Part shown: positions 1 to 9,017 of the stretch, in pieces
How the letters are laid out: each line of letters starts with the position of its first letter
Position numbering within the stretch: position 1 is the stretch's first letter
Origin: Sphingomonas aquatilis
Lineage (GTDB): Bacteria; Pseudomonadota; Alphaproteobacteria; Sphingomonadales; Sphingomonadaceae
Direction: 5' to 3'
Length of the DNA: 64,000 bases
NCBI RefSeq assembly: GCF_014196115.1
Contig: NZ_JACIDB010000001.1
Span: 682,001-746,000 of the forward strand
Translations under genes and position numbers: made by a program
Notes under the pieces: model-generated
Told to the model about the DNA's origin: nothing
The model's input: only the letters and a program-made list of their open reading frames with translations
Databases searched by the model: none

Positions 1-1584
1 ATCCTCGACATCGGTTTCCCGCGGCTGGGGCTGGGCGGCACCGCGTCGGGGCGGATCGTCTATGCCAGCCGGGCGGGCGAGGCACCGACGGGACGGATCG
101 ACCTGACGCTGCGCGGGCTGAGCCGTGCGGGCCTCGTCCTCGCGTCGCGACCGATCGACGTGGGGCTGGCGGGCGTGCTGTCCGCCGACCGGCTGGGCGT
201 GCGCGCGGTGATGGCGTCGGGCGGGCGGACGATCGGGCGGGCGCAGGCGCTGCTCAAGCCGCTGGGGGCGGGCGACCTCGCCAGCCGTATCGCCGCGGCG
301 CCGCTGATCGCCCAGCTGCGTTATCAGGGGCCGGCGGACACGCTATGGCGGTTGACCGGCGTCGAGCTGTTCGATTTGTCCGGTCCCGTCGCGATCGGTG
401 CGGACGTCAGTGGGCGGATCGGCGCGCCGGTGATCCGGGGCGTTTTGCAGGCCAATGGCGCGCGGATCGAAAGCGCCGCGACCGGCACCGTGCTGACCAA
501 CGTCGTCGCCAGCGGCAAGTTCGGGGGATCGCAATTGCAGATCGACCGCTTCGCGGCCGACGCGGGCAAGGGCGGGCGCGTGACGGGTGTCGGCACGTTC
601 GATTTCGGCGCGGCGCGCGGCGTGGGGGTCGACGTGCGCTTGCAGGCGGATCGCGCGGTGATGATCAACCGCGACGATTTCGGCGCGACCGTCACCGGGC
701 CGCTGACCTTCTTGTCCAAGGGCGTCGGTGGTCAGATCGCGGGCAACGTCCTGCTCGATCGCAGCCGCTATCGCTTGGGGCAGGCGAGCGCCGCCACCGC
801 CGTGCCGCGGCTCAACATCCGCGAGATCAACCTGCCCGACGGTGGCGAAGAGGACGAGGCGCCGCCATCGCCGTGGACGCTGGCGATCAAGGCGAAGGCG
901 CCCGACAAGATGATCGTCAGCGGCCTGGGCCTGTCGAGCGAATGGTCCGCCGACCTGTCGATCGCGGGCGAGCCGGGCAATCCGGCGATCACCGGCCAGG
1001 CGACGCTGGTCCGCGGCGACTACGAATTCGCCGGCCGCAAGTTCGAGCTGCGTCGCGGCATCATCCGCTTCGGTGGCGAGGTGCCGGCCAATCCCGCGCT
1101 GGATATCGAGGCGAATGCCGACAGCACGGGCCTCAGTGCCTCGATCCGCGTCACCGGCACGGCACTGAAGCCCGAGATCAGCTTCACCAGCGTGCCGGCG
1201 CTGCCGCAGGACGAATTGCTGTCGCGCCTGCTGTTCGGCACGTCGATCACCAAGTTGTCCGCGCCCGAGGCGTTGCAGCTCGCCGCGGCGGTGGCGGCGT
1301 TACAGGACGGCGGCAACGGCCTCAACCCGATCAACGCGGTACGGCGCGCGGCGGGGCTCGACCGGTTGCGCATCCTGCCCGCCGATCCGCAGACGGGTCA
1401 GGGCACGTCGATCGCCGCGGGCAAGTTCGTGACGCGGCGGCTGTATGCGGAAATCGTCACCGACGGGCAGGGCTATTCGGCGACGCGGCTGGAATATCAG
1501 GTCACGCGCTGGCTCTCGCTGCTGTCCAGCATCTCCACCTTAGGCCGGCAAAGCGCGAACGTGCGCGTGTCGAAGGATTATTAA
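1..1584 (+). CDS. tamB: TamB (translocation and assembly module, inner-membrane subunit), C-terminal part
   Basis: The frame is open from base 1, so the 5' end lies outside the window; 527 residues are visible. TamB is an inner-membrane-anchored periplasmic beta-rich protein that works with the outer-membrane partner TamA in moving proteins or phospholipids to the outer membrane. The visible part shows the long repetitive beta-strand pattern of the DUF490 domain (alternating G/D/A/V strands) and the typical C-terminal region after about residue 300: a stretch around FAGRKFELRRGIIRFGGE, then LSRLLFG, and a final beta-strand tail ending in Tyr (RVSKDY). The partner tamA would be expected upstream. 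The family call rests on this C-terminal block. Confidence 0.88.
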   Translation: MLDIGFPRLGLGGTASGRIVYASRAGEAPTGRIDLTLRGLSRAGLVLASRPIDVGLAGVLSADRLGVRAVMASGGRTIGRAQALLKPLGAGDLASRIAAAPLIAQLRYQGPADTLWRLTGVELFDLSGPVAIGADVSGRIGAPVIRGVLQANGARIESAATGTVLTNVVASGKFGGSQLQIDRFAADAGKGGRVTGVGTFDFGAARGVGVDVRLQADRAVMINRDDFGATVTGPLTFLSKGVGGQIAGNVLLDRSRYRLGQASAATAVPRLNIREINLPDGGEEDEAPPSPWTLAIKAKAPDKMIVSGLGLSSEWSADLSIAGEPGNPAITGQATLVRGDYEFAGRKFELRRGIIRFGGEVPANPALDIEANADSTGLSASIRVTGTALKPEISFTSVPALPQDELLSRLLFGTSITKLSAPEALQLAAAVAALQDGGNGLNPINAVRRAAGLDRLRILPADPQTGQGTSIAAGKFVTRRLYAEIVTDGQGYSATRLEYQVTRWLSLLSSISTLGRQSANVRVSKDY

Positions 1585-1632
1585 CCCGCCGCAGCGGTTC
1601 CGCTGAGCGCCATCGTCGGCTAGGGCCTGTCC

Positions 1633-2946
1633 ATGTCCGACGTATCCGCCCCGTCGCCGCGTTCCCGCCGCTGGACGCTTTACCGCCTGCGCGCGCTGCT
1701 GCGATCGCGCGGGCCGACCAGCGTGCGCTTCCGGCGGCGGATCGCGGTGATCACCGGGGCGATCTTGATCGGCATCGTCGCGGTGCTGTTCGCCGAGGCG
1801 GCCGATTATACGGGACTGGTGTTCAGCGCCTATGCGCGTACCTGGCACTGGCTGCCGCTCGTCACGACGCCGTTGGGCTTCATGGCGCTCGTCTGGCTGA
1901 CGCGGCGGTTCGTGCCGTTGGCGCGCGGTTCGGGCATTCCGCAGGTGATGGCGGCGCAGACCGACCCGACCGCGGCGATGGGCGGGCTGATCGCGGTGAA
2001 GACGGTGCTGGGCAAGGTCGTGCTGACGATGGCGGCGATCCTGTGCGGCGCGAGCGTCGGGCGCGAAGGGCCGACGGTGCAGATCGCCGCGGCGGTGATG
2101 GGGATCAGTCACCGCGTGCTGCGCGTACCGTTGAAGGGCGCGGTGGTGATCGCGGGCGGCGCGGCGGGCGTCGCGGCGGCGTTCAACACGCCGCTGGCGG
2201 GCGTGATGTTCGCGATCGAGGAACTCGCCGCCGCCTATGAGCAGAAGGTGACGCTGCTGGTCCTCTCGGCGATCGTCATCGCCGGCCTCGTCGCGCAGAG
2301 CCTGGCGGGCGACTATATCTATTTCGGCGCGATCGGCGCGCATATGCCGACCGCGAGCGCGCTGATCGTCGTGCCGGTCGCGGGCGTCTTCGGCGGACTG
2401 GCCGGCGGGCTGTTCTCGCGCGTGCTGCTGGGGCTCGCCAGTGGGCCGGGCCGCGTGACGCGCTGGACGAAGGCGAACCCGGTGCTGTTCGCGGGCATCT
2501 GCGGCGTCCTCGTCGCGGTGCTGGGCGTGTTCTCGGCCGGGCTGACCTGGGGCACCGGCTATTCCGCGGCGCGGGCGATGATCATCGGCGTCGATGCGCC
2601 CTTGTGGTTCGGCCCGGCGAAGGCGCTGGCGACGACGGCGACCGCGGTCGCCGGGCTGCCCGGCGGCATCTTCGCGCCCAGCCTGGCGGTAGGGGCGGGC
2701 GTCGGCAATCTGCTGCACGCGGTCTTCCCGGACGATCCGGCGGGCGCGGTCGTGATCCTCGGCATGGTCGCCTATTTCGCGGGCGTCGTGCGTGCGCCGC
2801 TGACCGCGGTGATCATCCTGTCCGAAACGACGGTCAGCCGCGGGCTGCTGCTGCCGATGTTCGCCACCGCGTTCATCGCCGACTGGGCGAGCCAGCTGGT
2901 GTGCCGCGAGAAGCTGTATCACGGGCTGTCGCAGACGTTTCGGTAA
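1633..2946 (+). CDS. ClC-family Cl-/H+ exchanger
   Basis: A 437-residue multi-pass membrane protein of the ClC family, moving chloride across the inner membrane. The selectivity-filter motifs are all present: GSGIP at residues 99-103, GREGP at 143-147 and GGIFAP near 344. The gating glutamate (E in GREGP) is kept. The IEEL motif near residue 195 keeps the internal proton-pathway glutamate, and a Tyr in EKLYHGL near the end matches the third filter residue. These residues predict a coupled exchanger rather than a passive channel. The gene stands alone, 48 bases after tamB, and is followed by a palindromic repeat and a convergent gene. Physiological role (acid resistance or pH balance) is inferred. 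Confidence 0.92.
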   Translation: MSDVSAPSPRSRRWTLYRLRALLRSRGPTSVRFRRRIAVITGAILIGIVAVLFAEAADYTGLVFSAYARTWHWLPLVTTPLGFMALVWLTRRFVPLARGSGIPQVMAAQTDPTAAMGGLIAVKTVLGKVVLTMAAILCGASVGREGPTVQIAAAVMGISHRVLRVPLKGAVVIAGGAAGVAAAFNTPLAGVMFAIEELAAAYEQKVTLLVLSAIVIAGLVAQSLAGDYIYFGAIGAHMPTASALIVVPVAGVFGGLAGGLFSRVLLGLASGPGRVTRWTKANPVLFAGICGVLVAVLGVFSAGLTWGTGYSAARAMIIGVDAPLWFGPAKALATTATAVAGLPGGIFAPSLAVGAGVGNLLHAVFPDDPAGAVVILGMVAYFAGVVRAPLTAVIILSETTVSRGLLLPMFATAFIADWASQLVCREKLYHGLSQTFR

Positions 2947-2969
2947 GGCGCGCGACGACAATTCCTAAT

Positions 2970-3066
2970 CGTCATTCCCGCGAAGGCGGGAATCCAGATG
3001 CGCTACCGTTTCGCTTCTGTCGCTGAGGTTAGAGGTTATGGATTCCCGCCTTCTCGGGAATGACGG
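2970..3066. repeat. Palindromic repeat family A, copy 1 (REPIN-like)
   Basis: About 97 bases whose two ends are inverted copies of each other: CGTCATTCCCGCGAAGGCGG on the left and its near complement ending GGGAATGACGG on the right, with a divergent middle. It lies between the convergent ClC gene and the metallo-hydrolase gene. Copies 2-4 are at 17786, 19249 and 50126. It may fold into one long hairpin in RNA and act as a bidirectional terminator or mRNA stabiliser; that role is inferred. Confidence 0.85.
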
Positions 3067-3078
3067 GGTGTGTTCGGT

Positions 3079-4314
3079 TTAGCGCAGCGCGTGGACCTCG
3101 GGCGTGTCGAGGCAGCGCATCATGTCGGCGGATTGCATCGCGCGGCCGGTCTGCGGCGCGGTGTAGACGGGCACGTCGAACGGCTTGCCGAGCCCTTCCG
3201 CGGTAAAGCCGCTGCCACCCGTGCAGCGCATCGCTGCCGCCAGCATCCTGGGCGGCGTGTCATAGCCTTCGTAGGACAGGCGGAACGTGCCCCAGTGGAT
3301 CGCCATCGATCGCGCCGCGCCAAGGCGCTGGTGGATGAGCGCCGCCTCCGCAGGGCCGACATGGCTGCCCGACGACATTTGACCGGGCGCGAAGCGGAAG
3401 GCGCCGATCGGGATCATCGCAAAGCGGATCGGGCCGTAGGTCGCGGCCTCCGCCGGCCACAGGCCATCGCCGAAGCCGGTGTCGCCCGCGAAGAAGATGT
3501 TGCCGCCGCTGGGCAACGCGACGACGAAGCTGGACCAGAGCGCGCGGTTGCGATCGGTGAACCAGCGGCTGCCCCAATGGTGGTTGCGCGTCACGAAGAC
3601 GCGGGCGCGGTCGCCGGGGCACCAGCTGTCCGGGTCACAGCGGATGTCGCTGCTGGTGTCCTGAATCCCGGCGGCGGTGAGCGTCGCGTTGCCGCCCCAG
3701 TCGAGTGCCGTCGCCTCCGCGCCGGTCTGGCCGATGACGCTGTCGTTGCCCAGGCTGGTGACGATCGCGGGGTGATCGCGCTCCCACAGCCGCTTCAGCG
3801 TCGCCTGATCGAGGTGATCGTAATGATTGTGGCTGACCAGCACGAGATCGATCTTGGGCAGATCGTCGAACCGGATGCCGGGTGCTGCGACGCGCTGCGG
3901 ACCGAAGCCGAACGGGCCGGCGCGCTCCGCATAGATGGGGTCGGTGAGGATGTTGAGGCCGTGCGTCTGGATGAGGACGCTGGCGTGGCCGATCCACGTC
4001 ACGACCATGCGATCGCCGTCGATCCGCGCGGCGGGGCGGGACGGTGTGACCGTCACGCTCTTCGGCCATTCGGGACGCCCGTCGTTTCCGGTCAAATAAC
4101 GCCAGAAGAAGCCGGTGCGGCTGCCGCCCGTGGGCATGCGCATCGTGTCCTGATCGCCATCCGGATTGAAGAAGCGCTGCCCGTCGTAATGGTCGCTTTC
4201 GTCGCCTTCGTAATAGATGCGGTCGAGGAAGCGCGGGACGATCGTCACGGTGAGGCCGAATGCGATGACGAGCGCCAACACGATGCCGCCGATGATCTTC
4301 AGTGCCAGCGCCAC
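3079..4314 (-). CDS. Metallo-beta-lactamase-fold hydrolase, UlaG / NAPE-PLD-like
   Basis: A 411-residue protein with a single N-terminal membrane segment (residues 5-27) and an MBL-fold metal site. The signature HxHxDH is at residues 162-167 in SHNHYDHLD; WIGHASVLI near 107 and FAGDTGFG and IHWGTF further on supply the other conserved metal-site and fold positions. This layout matches the UlaG / NAPE-hydrolysing phospholipase D branch. The membrane anchor suggests a periplasmic or membrane-facing domain acting on a lipid or phosphodiester, but the substrate cannot be told from sequence. The gene is single and convergent with the ClC gene. Confidence 0.85.
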   Translation of the reverse strand: MALALKIIGGIVLALVIAFGLTVTIVPRFLDRIYYEGDESDHYDGQRFFNPDGDQDTMRMPTGGSRTGFFWRYLTGNDGRPEWPKSVTVTPSRPAARIDGDRMVVTWIGHASVLIQTHGLNILTDPIYAERAGPFGFGPQRVAAPGIRFDDLPKIDLVLVSHNHYDHLDQATLKRLWERDHPAIVTSLGNDSVIGQTGAEATALDWGGNATLTAAGIQDTSSDIRCDPDSWCPGDRARVFVTRNHHWGSRWFTDRNRALWSSFVVALPSGGNIFFAGDTGFGDGLWPAEAATYGPIRFAMIPIGAFRFAPGQMSSGSHVGPAEAALIHQRLGAARSMAIHWGTFRLSYEGYDTPPRMLAAAMRCTGGSGFTAEGLGKPFDVPVYTAPQTGRAMQSADMMRCLDTPEVHALR

Positions 4315-4454
4315 GGCAGCCCCTTTGGAGATTGATGCGGGTGAACGCCGCGGAGGTGCCGTGGGTTCAATGGCGCGTCAATCGCGGGTGGGCGTGGGAG
4401 GGGACTTGTGCGGGCCGTGCGCTCGGCTAGCATCCCGCCGCAAAGGGGATGGAT

Positions 4455-6032
4455 ATGCGTCGGATCGCGTTGGGTTTTCTGTTGGCGAGCGCCGTGCTGG
4501 CAACGCCGGCCGTCGCGCGTCGGGTCACCGTCGAAGAGGTGCCGCTGGAGCAGGTGCAGGCGCTGATGACCGCGGGCGAGGCGACGAGCGTCGAGGTGAC
4601 GCGCGCCTATCTCGACCGGATCGCCGCACTCGATCGCGAGGGGCCGGCCCTACGCAGCGTTATCGCGATCAATCCCGACGCGCTGGCGCAGGCGAAGGCG
4701 CTGGATGCCGAGCGCAAGGCAGGGCGTATCCGGGGGCCGCTGCATGGCGTGCCGGTGCTGATCAAGGACAATGTCGAAACCGCCGATCGGATGGCGACGA
4801 CTGCGGGCAGCCTGGCGCTGAAGGACAATGTCACCGGTCGCGACGCGCCGGTGGTGGCGCGGCTGCGCGCGGCGGGGGCGGTGATCCTCGGTAAGACGAA
4901 CCTGAGCGAATGGGCGAACATCCGATCGACGCACGCGATGAGCGGGTGGAGCGCGGTCGGCGGGTTGGTGAAGAACCCCTATGCGCTGGATCGTACCGCG
5001 TGCGGATCCTCGTCCGGCTCGGGCGCGGCGGTGGCGGCGAGCTTCGCCGCGGCGGCGGTAGGGACGGAAACCGACGGGTCGGTCGTGTGCCCGTCGTCGA
5101 TCAACGGCCTTGTCGGATTGAAGCCGTCGATCGGCCTGGTCAGTCGCACGCATGTGGTGCCGATCAGCCATTCGCAGGACACGCCCGGGCCGATGGCGCG
5201 CAGCGTGCGCGACGTGGCGGTGCTGTTTTCGGCGATGGTCGGGCCCGATCCCGCCGATCCGGTGACGGCGGGCGCGGTTCCGCGCGACTATGCGGCGGGG
5301 CTGTCGGTCAGCGCGCTGTCGGGGATGCGCGTGGGTGTCATTCGGCCGAAGGACATGCCCGCAGACCTCGCCGCGCGCTACGATGCGGCGCTGGCCGTGC
5401 TGACCGCAGCGGGCGCAGTGCTGGTGCCGGTGACGCCACCCAAGCTCGATGGGGTCGGCGATGCCGAGTTCATGGTGCTGAAGACCGAACTGAAGGCCGA
5501 TCTGAACGCGTACCTCGCGACGACGCCGGCGGCGGTGACGGCACGCGACCTCGACCAGTTGATCGCCTTCAATCGCGATCATGCGACGCAGGAAATGCCG
5601 TTCTTCGGGCAGGAGATTTTCGAGATGGCGGCGCAGACCAAAGGCCTGCGCGATCCCGAATATTTGGCGGCGCGGGCGAAATCGCTGAAGGCGGCGAGCG
5701 GGGCGATCGACGGCATGCTGACTGCGGCGGGCGCACAGATACTGGTCGAGCCGACCTATGCCGAGGCGTGGCTGAGCGATCCCGTGTATGGCGACCAGTA
5801 TAACGGACCGTCGTCGTCGGAGCTGCCGGCGATCGCCGGTTATCCCAATCTCACCGTGCCGATGGGGCTGGTGAGGGGACTGCCGGTGGGCTTGTCGTTC
5901 ATCGCGACGAAGAACGGCGAGGCGACGGTGCTGGGCGCTGGCTATGCCTATGAGCAGCGGGCGAAGGCGCGTGTGGCACCGCGGTATCTCGCGCAGGCGG
6001 ATGTGGGGGCGGTGCTGGAGGGGAGTCGCTGA
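4455..6032 (+). CDS. Secreted amidase-signature (AS) family hydrolase
   Basis: A roughly 525-residue amidase with an N-terminal signal peptide (hydrophobic stretch ending ATPAVA), so probably periplasmic. The AS-family Ser-cisSer-Lys triad is visible: Lys in VPVLIKDN near residue 104, the serine loop GSSSGSGAAVAAS near 185-197, and the nucleophile Ser in TETDGSV near 209. The ATG at 4455 is preferred over the one six bases upstream because AAAGGGG sits 6 bases before it. The family cleaves C-N bonds of amides; this subgroup often includes peptide amidases, but the substrate is not shown. The neighbours do not form an operon with it. Confidence 0.9.
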   Translation: MRRIALGFLLASAVLATPAVARRVTVEEVPLEQVQALMTAGEATSVEVTRAYLDRIAALDREGPALRSVIAINPDALAQAKALDAERKAGRIRGPLHGVPVLIKDNVETADRMATTAGSLALKDNVTGRDAPVVARLRAAGAVILGKTNLSEWANIRSTHAMSGWSAVGGLVKNPYALDRTACGSSSGSGAAVAASFAAAAVGTETDGSVVCPSSINGLVGLKPSIGLVSRTHVVPISHSQDTPGPMARSVRDVAVLFSAMVGPDPADPVTAGAVPRDYAAGLSVSALSGMRVGVIRPKDMPADLAARYDAALAVLTAAGAVLVPVTPPKLDGVGDAEFMVLKTELKADLNAYLATTPAAVTARDLDQLIAFNRDHATQEMPFFGQEIFEMAAQTKGLRDPEYLAARAKSLKAASGAIDGMLTAAGAQILVEPTYAEAWLSDPVYGDQYNGPSSSELPAIAGYPNLTVPMGLVRGLPVGLSFIATKNGEATVLGAGYAYEQRAKARVAPRYLAQADVGAVLEGSR

Positions 6033-6068
6033 GGTCCCGCACCCACCCTACCCCGCGGGTGAGGTGGA

Positions 6069-6470
6069 TTAGGCGCGAAACCGCCTTTCCAGACGCCACT
6101 GCCACAGCATCAGCAGCGGCACCGCGCCAAGCTCCATCGCGAATCCGAACACATGCCCCGCTGACGGTGCGCCGACCGCGACCAGCGATACGATCCGGCT
6201 GAGGCCTCCTGCGACCACCAGCGCACCCAGCAGGCGGAAGCGGGGGCCCTTGCGCTCGATGCCGGGGATGCACGTCGCGAACGCGATACCGACGGCGAAG
6301 AAGATGCCGGAGATGTAGCGGAAATGGCTGTCGAGATCGGTCGGGATCACCGGGGGATGGCCGAGGAAGCCCGGCCCCCGCGCCACGCTCCAGCCACCGA
6401 CCGACAGCGGTACGAGGCAGGCGAACGCGACTATGATTTGCAGCGCACGGCGCTCCACCGCGGGGCTCAC
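6069..6470 (-). CDS. DUF4345-like small membrane protein
   Basis: A 133-residue protein with about four hydrophobic segments, starting at a GTG. The GTG overlaps the stop of the upstream gene as GTGA (6467-6470), which points to translational coupling. The motif VIPTDLDSHFRYISGIFFAVG and the basic C-terminus (LERRFRA) resemble DUF4345 proteins. A longer ATG-started reading is possible but its N-terminus is Arg/His-rich and overlaps the neighbouring gene, so the GTG start is preferred. Function unknown; membrane location inferred. Confidence 0.78.
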   Translation of the reverse strand: MSPAVERRALQIIVAFACLVPLSVGGWSVARGPGFLGHPPVIPTDLDSHFRYISGIFFAVGIAFATCIPGIERKGPRFRLLGALVVAGGLSRIVSLVAVGAPSAGHVFGFAMELGAVPLLMLWQWRLERRFRA

Positions 6471-6916
6471 GACAGGATTTCCTTCCGCACGTGGATGGCG
6501 CGGAGCGACACGCGCACCTCCCACATGAAGGCGGCGAGGCAACAGGTGAGCAGCGTCACCGCGACGATGAAGCAGAAGGCGATGCCGGTGCCAATATGCA
6601 GCCGCGCGATATTGGCGACGAACAGCATCGCAATGACGATGCACGCCATCACCGCGCTCAACACTGCGAGGAACAGCGCCGCGTTGATGATCGACATGCG
6701 CTCGTCGAGCAGTTTCAATTCCCAGATGTCGCGCTGTTGATCGCGGCCGCTTTCGGCGATCACCCGTTCTTCCAGCACGCGGGCGCGATCGATGACGCGG
6801 GCGAGGCGGCCGGCGAGCACGTTCAGGATCTGTCCGATCGCCGCCAGCATGAAGACGGGCGCGAGCGACAGCTGGATCGTCTGCGCGATCGTGGACACCT
6901 GGAGCAACGTGGGCAT
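6467..6916 (-). CDS. DUF2721 family membrane protein
   Basis: A 149-residue protein with a hydrophobic N-terminal segment, a charged amphipathic stretch (RLARVIDRARVLEERVI, the family hallmark) and two further membrane helices. It fits DUF2721, a small inner-membrane family of unknown function. It is first of a two-gene unit with the DUF4345-like gene, linked by a GTGA overlap. The next gene to the right is divergent, so a promoter should lie in 6917-7058. Confidence 0.82.
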   Translation of the reverse strand: MPTLLQVSTIAQTIQLSLAPVFMLAAIGQILNVLAGRLARVIDRARVLEERVIAESGRDQQRDIWELKLLDERMSIINAALFLAVLSAVMACIVIAMLFVANIARLHIGTGIAFCFIVAVTLLTCCLAAFMWEVRVSLRAIHVRKEILS

Positions 6917-7058
6917 GGCGCCATCATATCCGGGACGGCGCCGCGGGAAAGGGCCGATCCGTGCCGGGCGGGCAGTTTGTCGATCGGAGGGCCGCGATCG
7001 GCGGATTTTCGTTGCCCGCCGCCGATCGAGCGATAGACCCGCGGACGTGCGGCCGCCG

Positions 7059-8132
7059 ATGCGCCTTTCGACGTTCGAACGTCTGCCTCCCGCCGCGCGC
7101 GCGCGGATCGACGATGGCCTGTCCGTGGCGATCGACGCGGTGGCGACGCGGGCGGCGCCGACGCACGGCTTCCTGCGCTACGGGTGGTATGCCGCGGCGC
7201 TGGACGCTTATGGCGGCAGGGCCCGGACGTTGGTGGTCGAGGAGGAGGGGCGGCCCGCGCTGGCGCTGCCGTTCGTCGGTATCGGGCCGGGGTTCGCGCG
7301 CGCGGCGGCGGTGCCGGGCAGCTATTGGCCGTTTCGCAGCTTTCCGCTCGCCGCCGACGCGGGGGAGGCGGTGCTGCGGGTGGCGCTGGCGACGCTGGCG
7401 CGCGCCGTCACACTGCTGCGGATCGGACCGGTCTATGACGACGATGCCGCGGTGATGCCGCTGATCGCCGCGGCGCGGGCGCAGGGCTGGGCGGTGCTCG
7501 ACCGGTTCGTCGCGGACAGCTGGCTGCTCGACATGGCGGCGCGGCAGCAGGAGGGGGCGTGGCCGCGCGGGTCGACGCTGCGCAAGAATCGCTTCCACGA
7601 AAAGCATCTCGCGAGCCATGGCGTGCCCGACTGGCGCTTCCTGTCGGGGGCGGACTGGCCGGCGGCATTCGACGATCTGGCGGCGGTGGAGCAGGCGAGC
7701 TGGATCGCATCGCGCACCGACGGCCGCGATGCCAAGTTCACACGGCATGGCCATGGCGCCTTCTGGCGCGCGGCGGCGCGGGACCCGGTGCTGGCGCAGC
7801 GGATGCGCGCGGCCTTGCTGACCATCGACGGCACGCCTGCGGCCTTTTCGTTCGATCTCGACGCGGGGACGCTGACCTACGCGATCGCGAACAGCTACGA
7901 CCCCGCCTATGCCAAGCATTCGCCCGGCAAGCTGCTCTATTACCGCAATCTCGTGCAGGCACAGACGCGGGGGATCACGCGGGTCGACTGGGGGGCGGGC
8001 GACAGCGGGTACAAGCAGGTGATCGGTGCCGATCGGGGGCCGGCGATCCGCGACTGGTTGCTGGTGCGTCCGGGCGCGCCTGCGCTGGTCGGACGGCTCG
8101 CTGCGGCCGCATGGCGGCGATCGGGGCAGTAG
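7059..8132 (+). CDS. GNAT-fold N-acetyltransferase (BioF2/CelD-like)
   Basis: A 357-residue protein of the double-GNAT type. A motif near LRKNRFHEKHLASHG and a C-terminal block (HSPGKLLYYRNLVQAQTRGI, then DWGAGDSGYKQVIG) match the acetyltransferase domain often linked to CelD/BioF2-like proteins, which act in cell-envelope or polysaccharide acylation. The frame is open for 89 codons further upstream, but that part is Arg-rich and lies in a divergent intergenic region; MRLSTFERLPPAARAR reads like a true start. Substrate unknown. Confidence 0.8.
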   Translation: MRLSTFERLPPAARARIDDGLSVAIDAVATRAAPTHGFLRYGWYAAALDAYGGRARTLVVEEEGRPALALPFVGIGPGFARAAAVPGSYWPFRSFPLAADAGEAVLRVALATLARAVTLLRIGPVYDDDAAVMPLIAAARAQGWAVLDRFVADSWLLDMAARQQEGAWPRGSTLRKNRFHEKHLASHGVPDWRFLSGADWPAAFDDLAAVEQASWIASRTDGRDAKFTRHGHGAFWRAAARDPVLAQRMRAALLTIDGTPAAFSFDLDAGTLTYAIANSYDPAYAKHSPGKLLYYRNLVQAQTRGITRVDWGAGDSGYKQVIGADRGPAIRDWLLVRPGAPALVGRLAAAAWRRSGQ

Positions 8133-8169
8133 ACGGAACCCGGCCCCAGCGCGTAGGCGTTGAGGCATC

Positions 8170-8715
8170 ATGTTCGTCTTCCTCGATTTCGAAGCCTCGT
8201 CGCTCGCCAAGAAAAGCTATCCGATCGAGGTCGCCTGGGTGTTCGAGGACGGCACCGACGAAAGCCATCTGATCCGCCCGCCGCTGCAATGGTCGGACTG
8301 GGATGACGAGGCGGAGGCGATCCATCACATCACGCGCGCCGAGATCGAGGCGAACGGCACGCCGCATGACGTGGTCGCGCAACGGATGATCGACGTGCTC
8401 AGCGGCCATGCCCTGTTCGCGAGTGCGCCGTCCTGGGACGGCAAATGGCTGAGCGCGTTACTGCGTGCCGCGAAACAGCCGCGCCACGCGCTGCGGTTGC
8501 GCGACAGCGAGGAAGCGCAGCGCGAGACGGCGACCGCGATCCTGCGCGGGGTGGTGCCAGATGTCGAACTGGGGCGGGCGGTGGCCGATGCCGTGGTGCT
8601 GGGCGAGGTGCGCGATCATGACGTGCCGGCGCACCGGGCGCTGGCCGACGCGCGCGACGAATGGCGTCGTTGGGGGCTGGTGAAGCGGGCTGCGGAAGAG
8701 CGGGCGGGGCGCTGA
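8170..8715 (+). CDS. DEDD-family 3'-5' exonuclease-like protein
   Basis: A 181-residue protein with the RNase T/DnaQ fold. It shows exonuclease motif I as FLDFEASSL (residues 4-12, Asp and Glu metal ligands), motif II in the region of APSWDGKWL, and motif III HRALADARDEW near residues 157-167 (His and Asp). All DEDDh acidic positions seem to be kept, so it is probably active on single-stranded DNA or RNA. It overlaps the next small gene as TGATG (8713-8717), so the two are likely co-translated. Confidence 0.82.
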   Translation: MFVFLDFEASSLAKKSYPIEVAWVFEDGTDESHLIRPPLQWSDWDDEAEAIHHITRAEIEANGTPHDVVAQRMIDVLSGHALFASAPSWDGKWLSALLRAAKQPRHALRLRDSEEAQRETATAILRGVVPDVELGRAVADAVVLGEVRDHDVPAHRALADARDEWRRWGLVKRAAEERAGR

Positions 8716-8891
8716 TGGGCGAGGTGGTCAACTTCCGCCGCGCCCGCAAGGCACGGGACCGGGCCGCGGCCGGCAAGGTTGCCGATGCGAACCGCGCGAA
8801 GTTCGGGCGGACCAAGGCGGAGCGTGAGGCCGCAGAGGCCGAGGCGGCGCGGATCGAGCGGACGCTGGATGGGGCGAAACTGGAGGATTGA
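8715..8891 (+). CDS. DUF4169 family small protein
   Basis: A 58-residue, highly charged protein beginning MGEVVNFRRARKARDR, the recognisable start of DUF4169, followed by an Ala/Glu/Arg-rich helix. Its ATG shares bases with the stop of the exonuclease gene (TGATG), which argues for coupled translation and fixes the start. The function of DUF4169 is unknown; the basic then acidic helix suggests nucleic-acid or protein binding, which is inference. Confidence 0.8.
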   Translation: MGEVVNFRRARKARDRAAAGKVADANRAKFGRTKAEREAAEAEAARIERTLDGAKLED

Positions 8892-8911
8892 GGAATAGGG
8901 CATCGCGCCCA

Positions 8912-8996
8912 CCCTCACCCTTCGCCGCCTTCGGCGGCTCTTCCCTCTCCCATCGGGAGAGAGAGGGAGGCGCCGAAGGCGCCGGAAGGGTGAGGG
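8912..8996. repeat. Palindromic repeat family B, copy 1
   Basis: Ends are inverted copies (CCCTCACCCTTC and GAAGGGTGAGGG) with an inner inverted pair around CTCTCCCATCGGGAGAG. It lies between convergent genes (DUF4169 and SURF1). A second copy is at 28149-28240, also between convergent genes. Confidence 0.82.
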
Positions 8997-9017
8997 CAGG
9001 TGCTGCGCTCTAACGGC

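Noticed and set aside
1540..2961. Minus-strand frame across the ClC gene
   Set aside because: No hydrophobic or motif content, while the plus-strand protein has all ClC filter motifs.
8912..9000. Possible CRISPR repeats
   Set aside because: The palindromes do not occur in tandem and have no spacer of even length; no cas gene is near.
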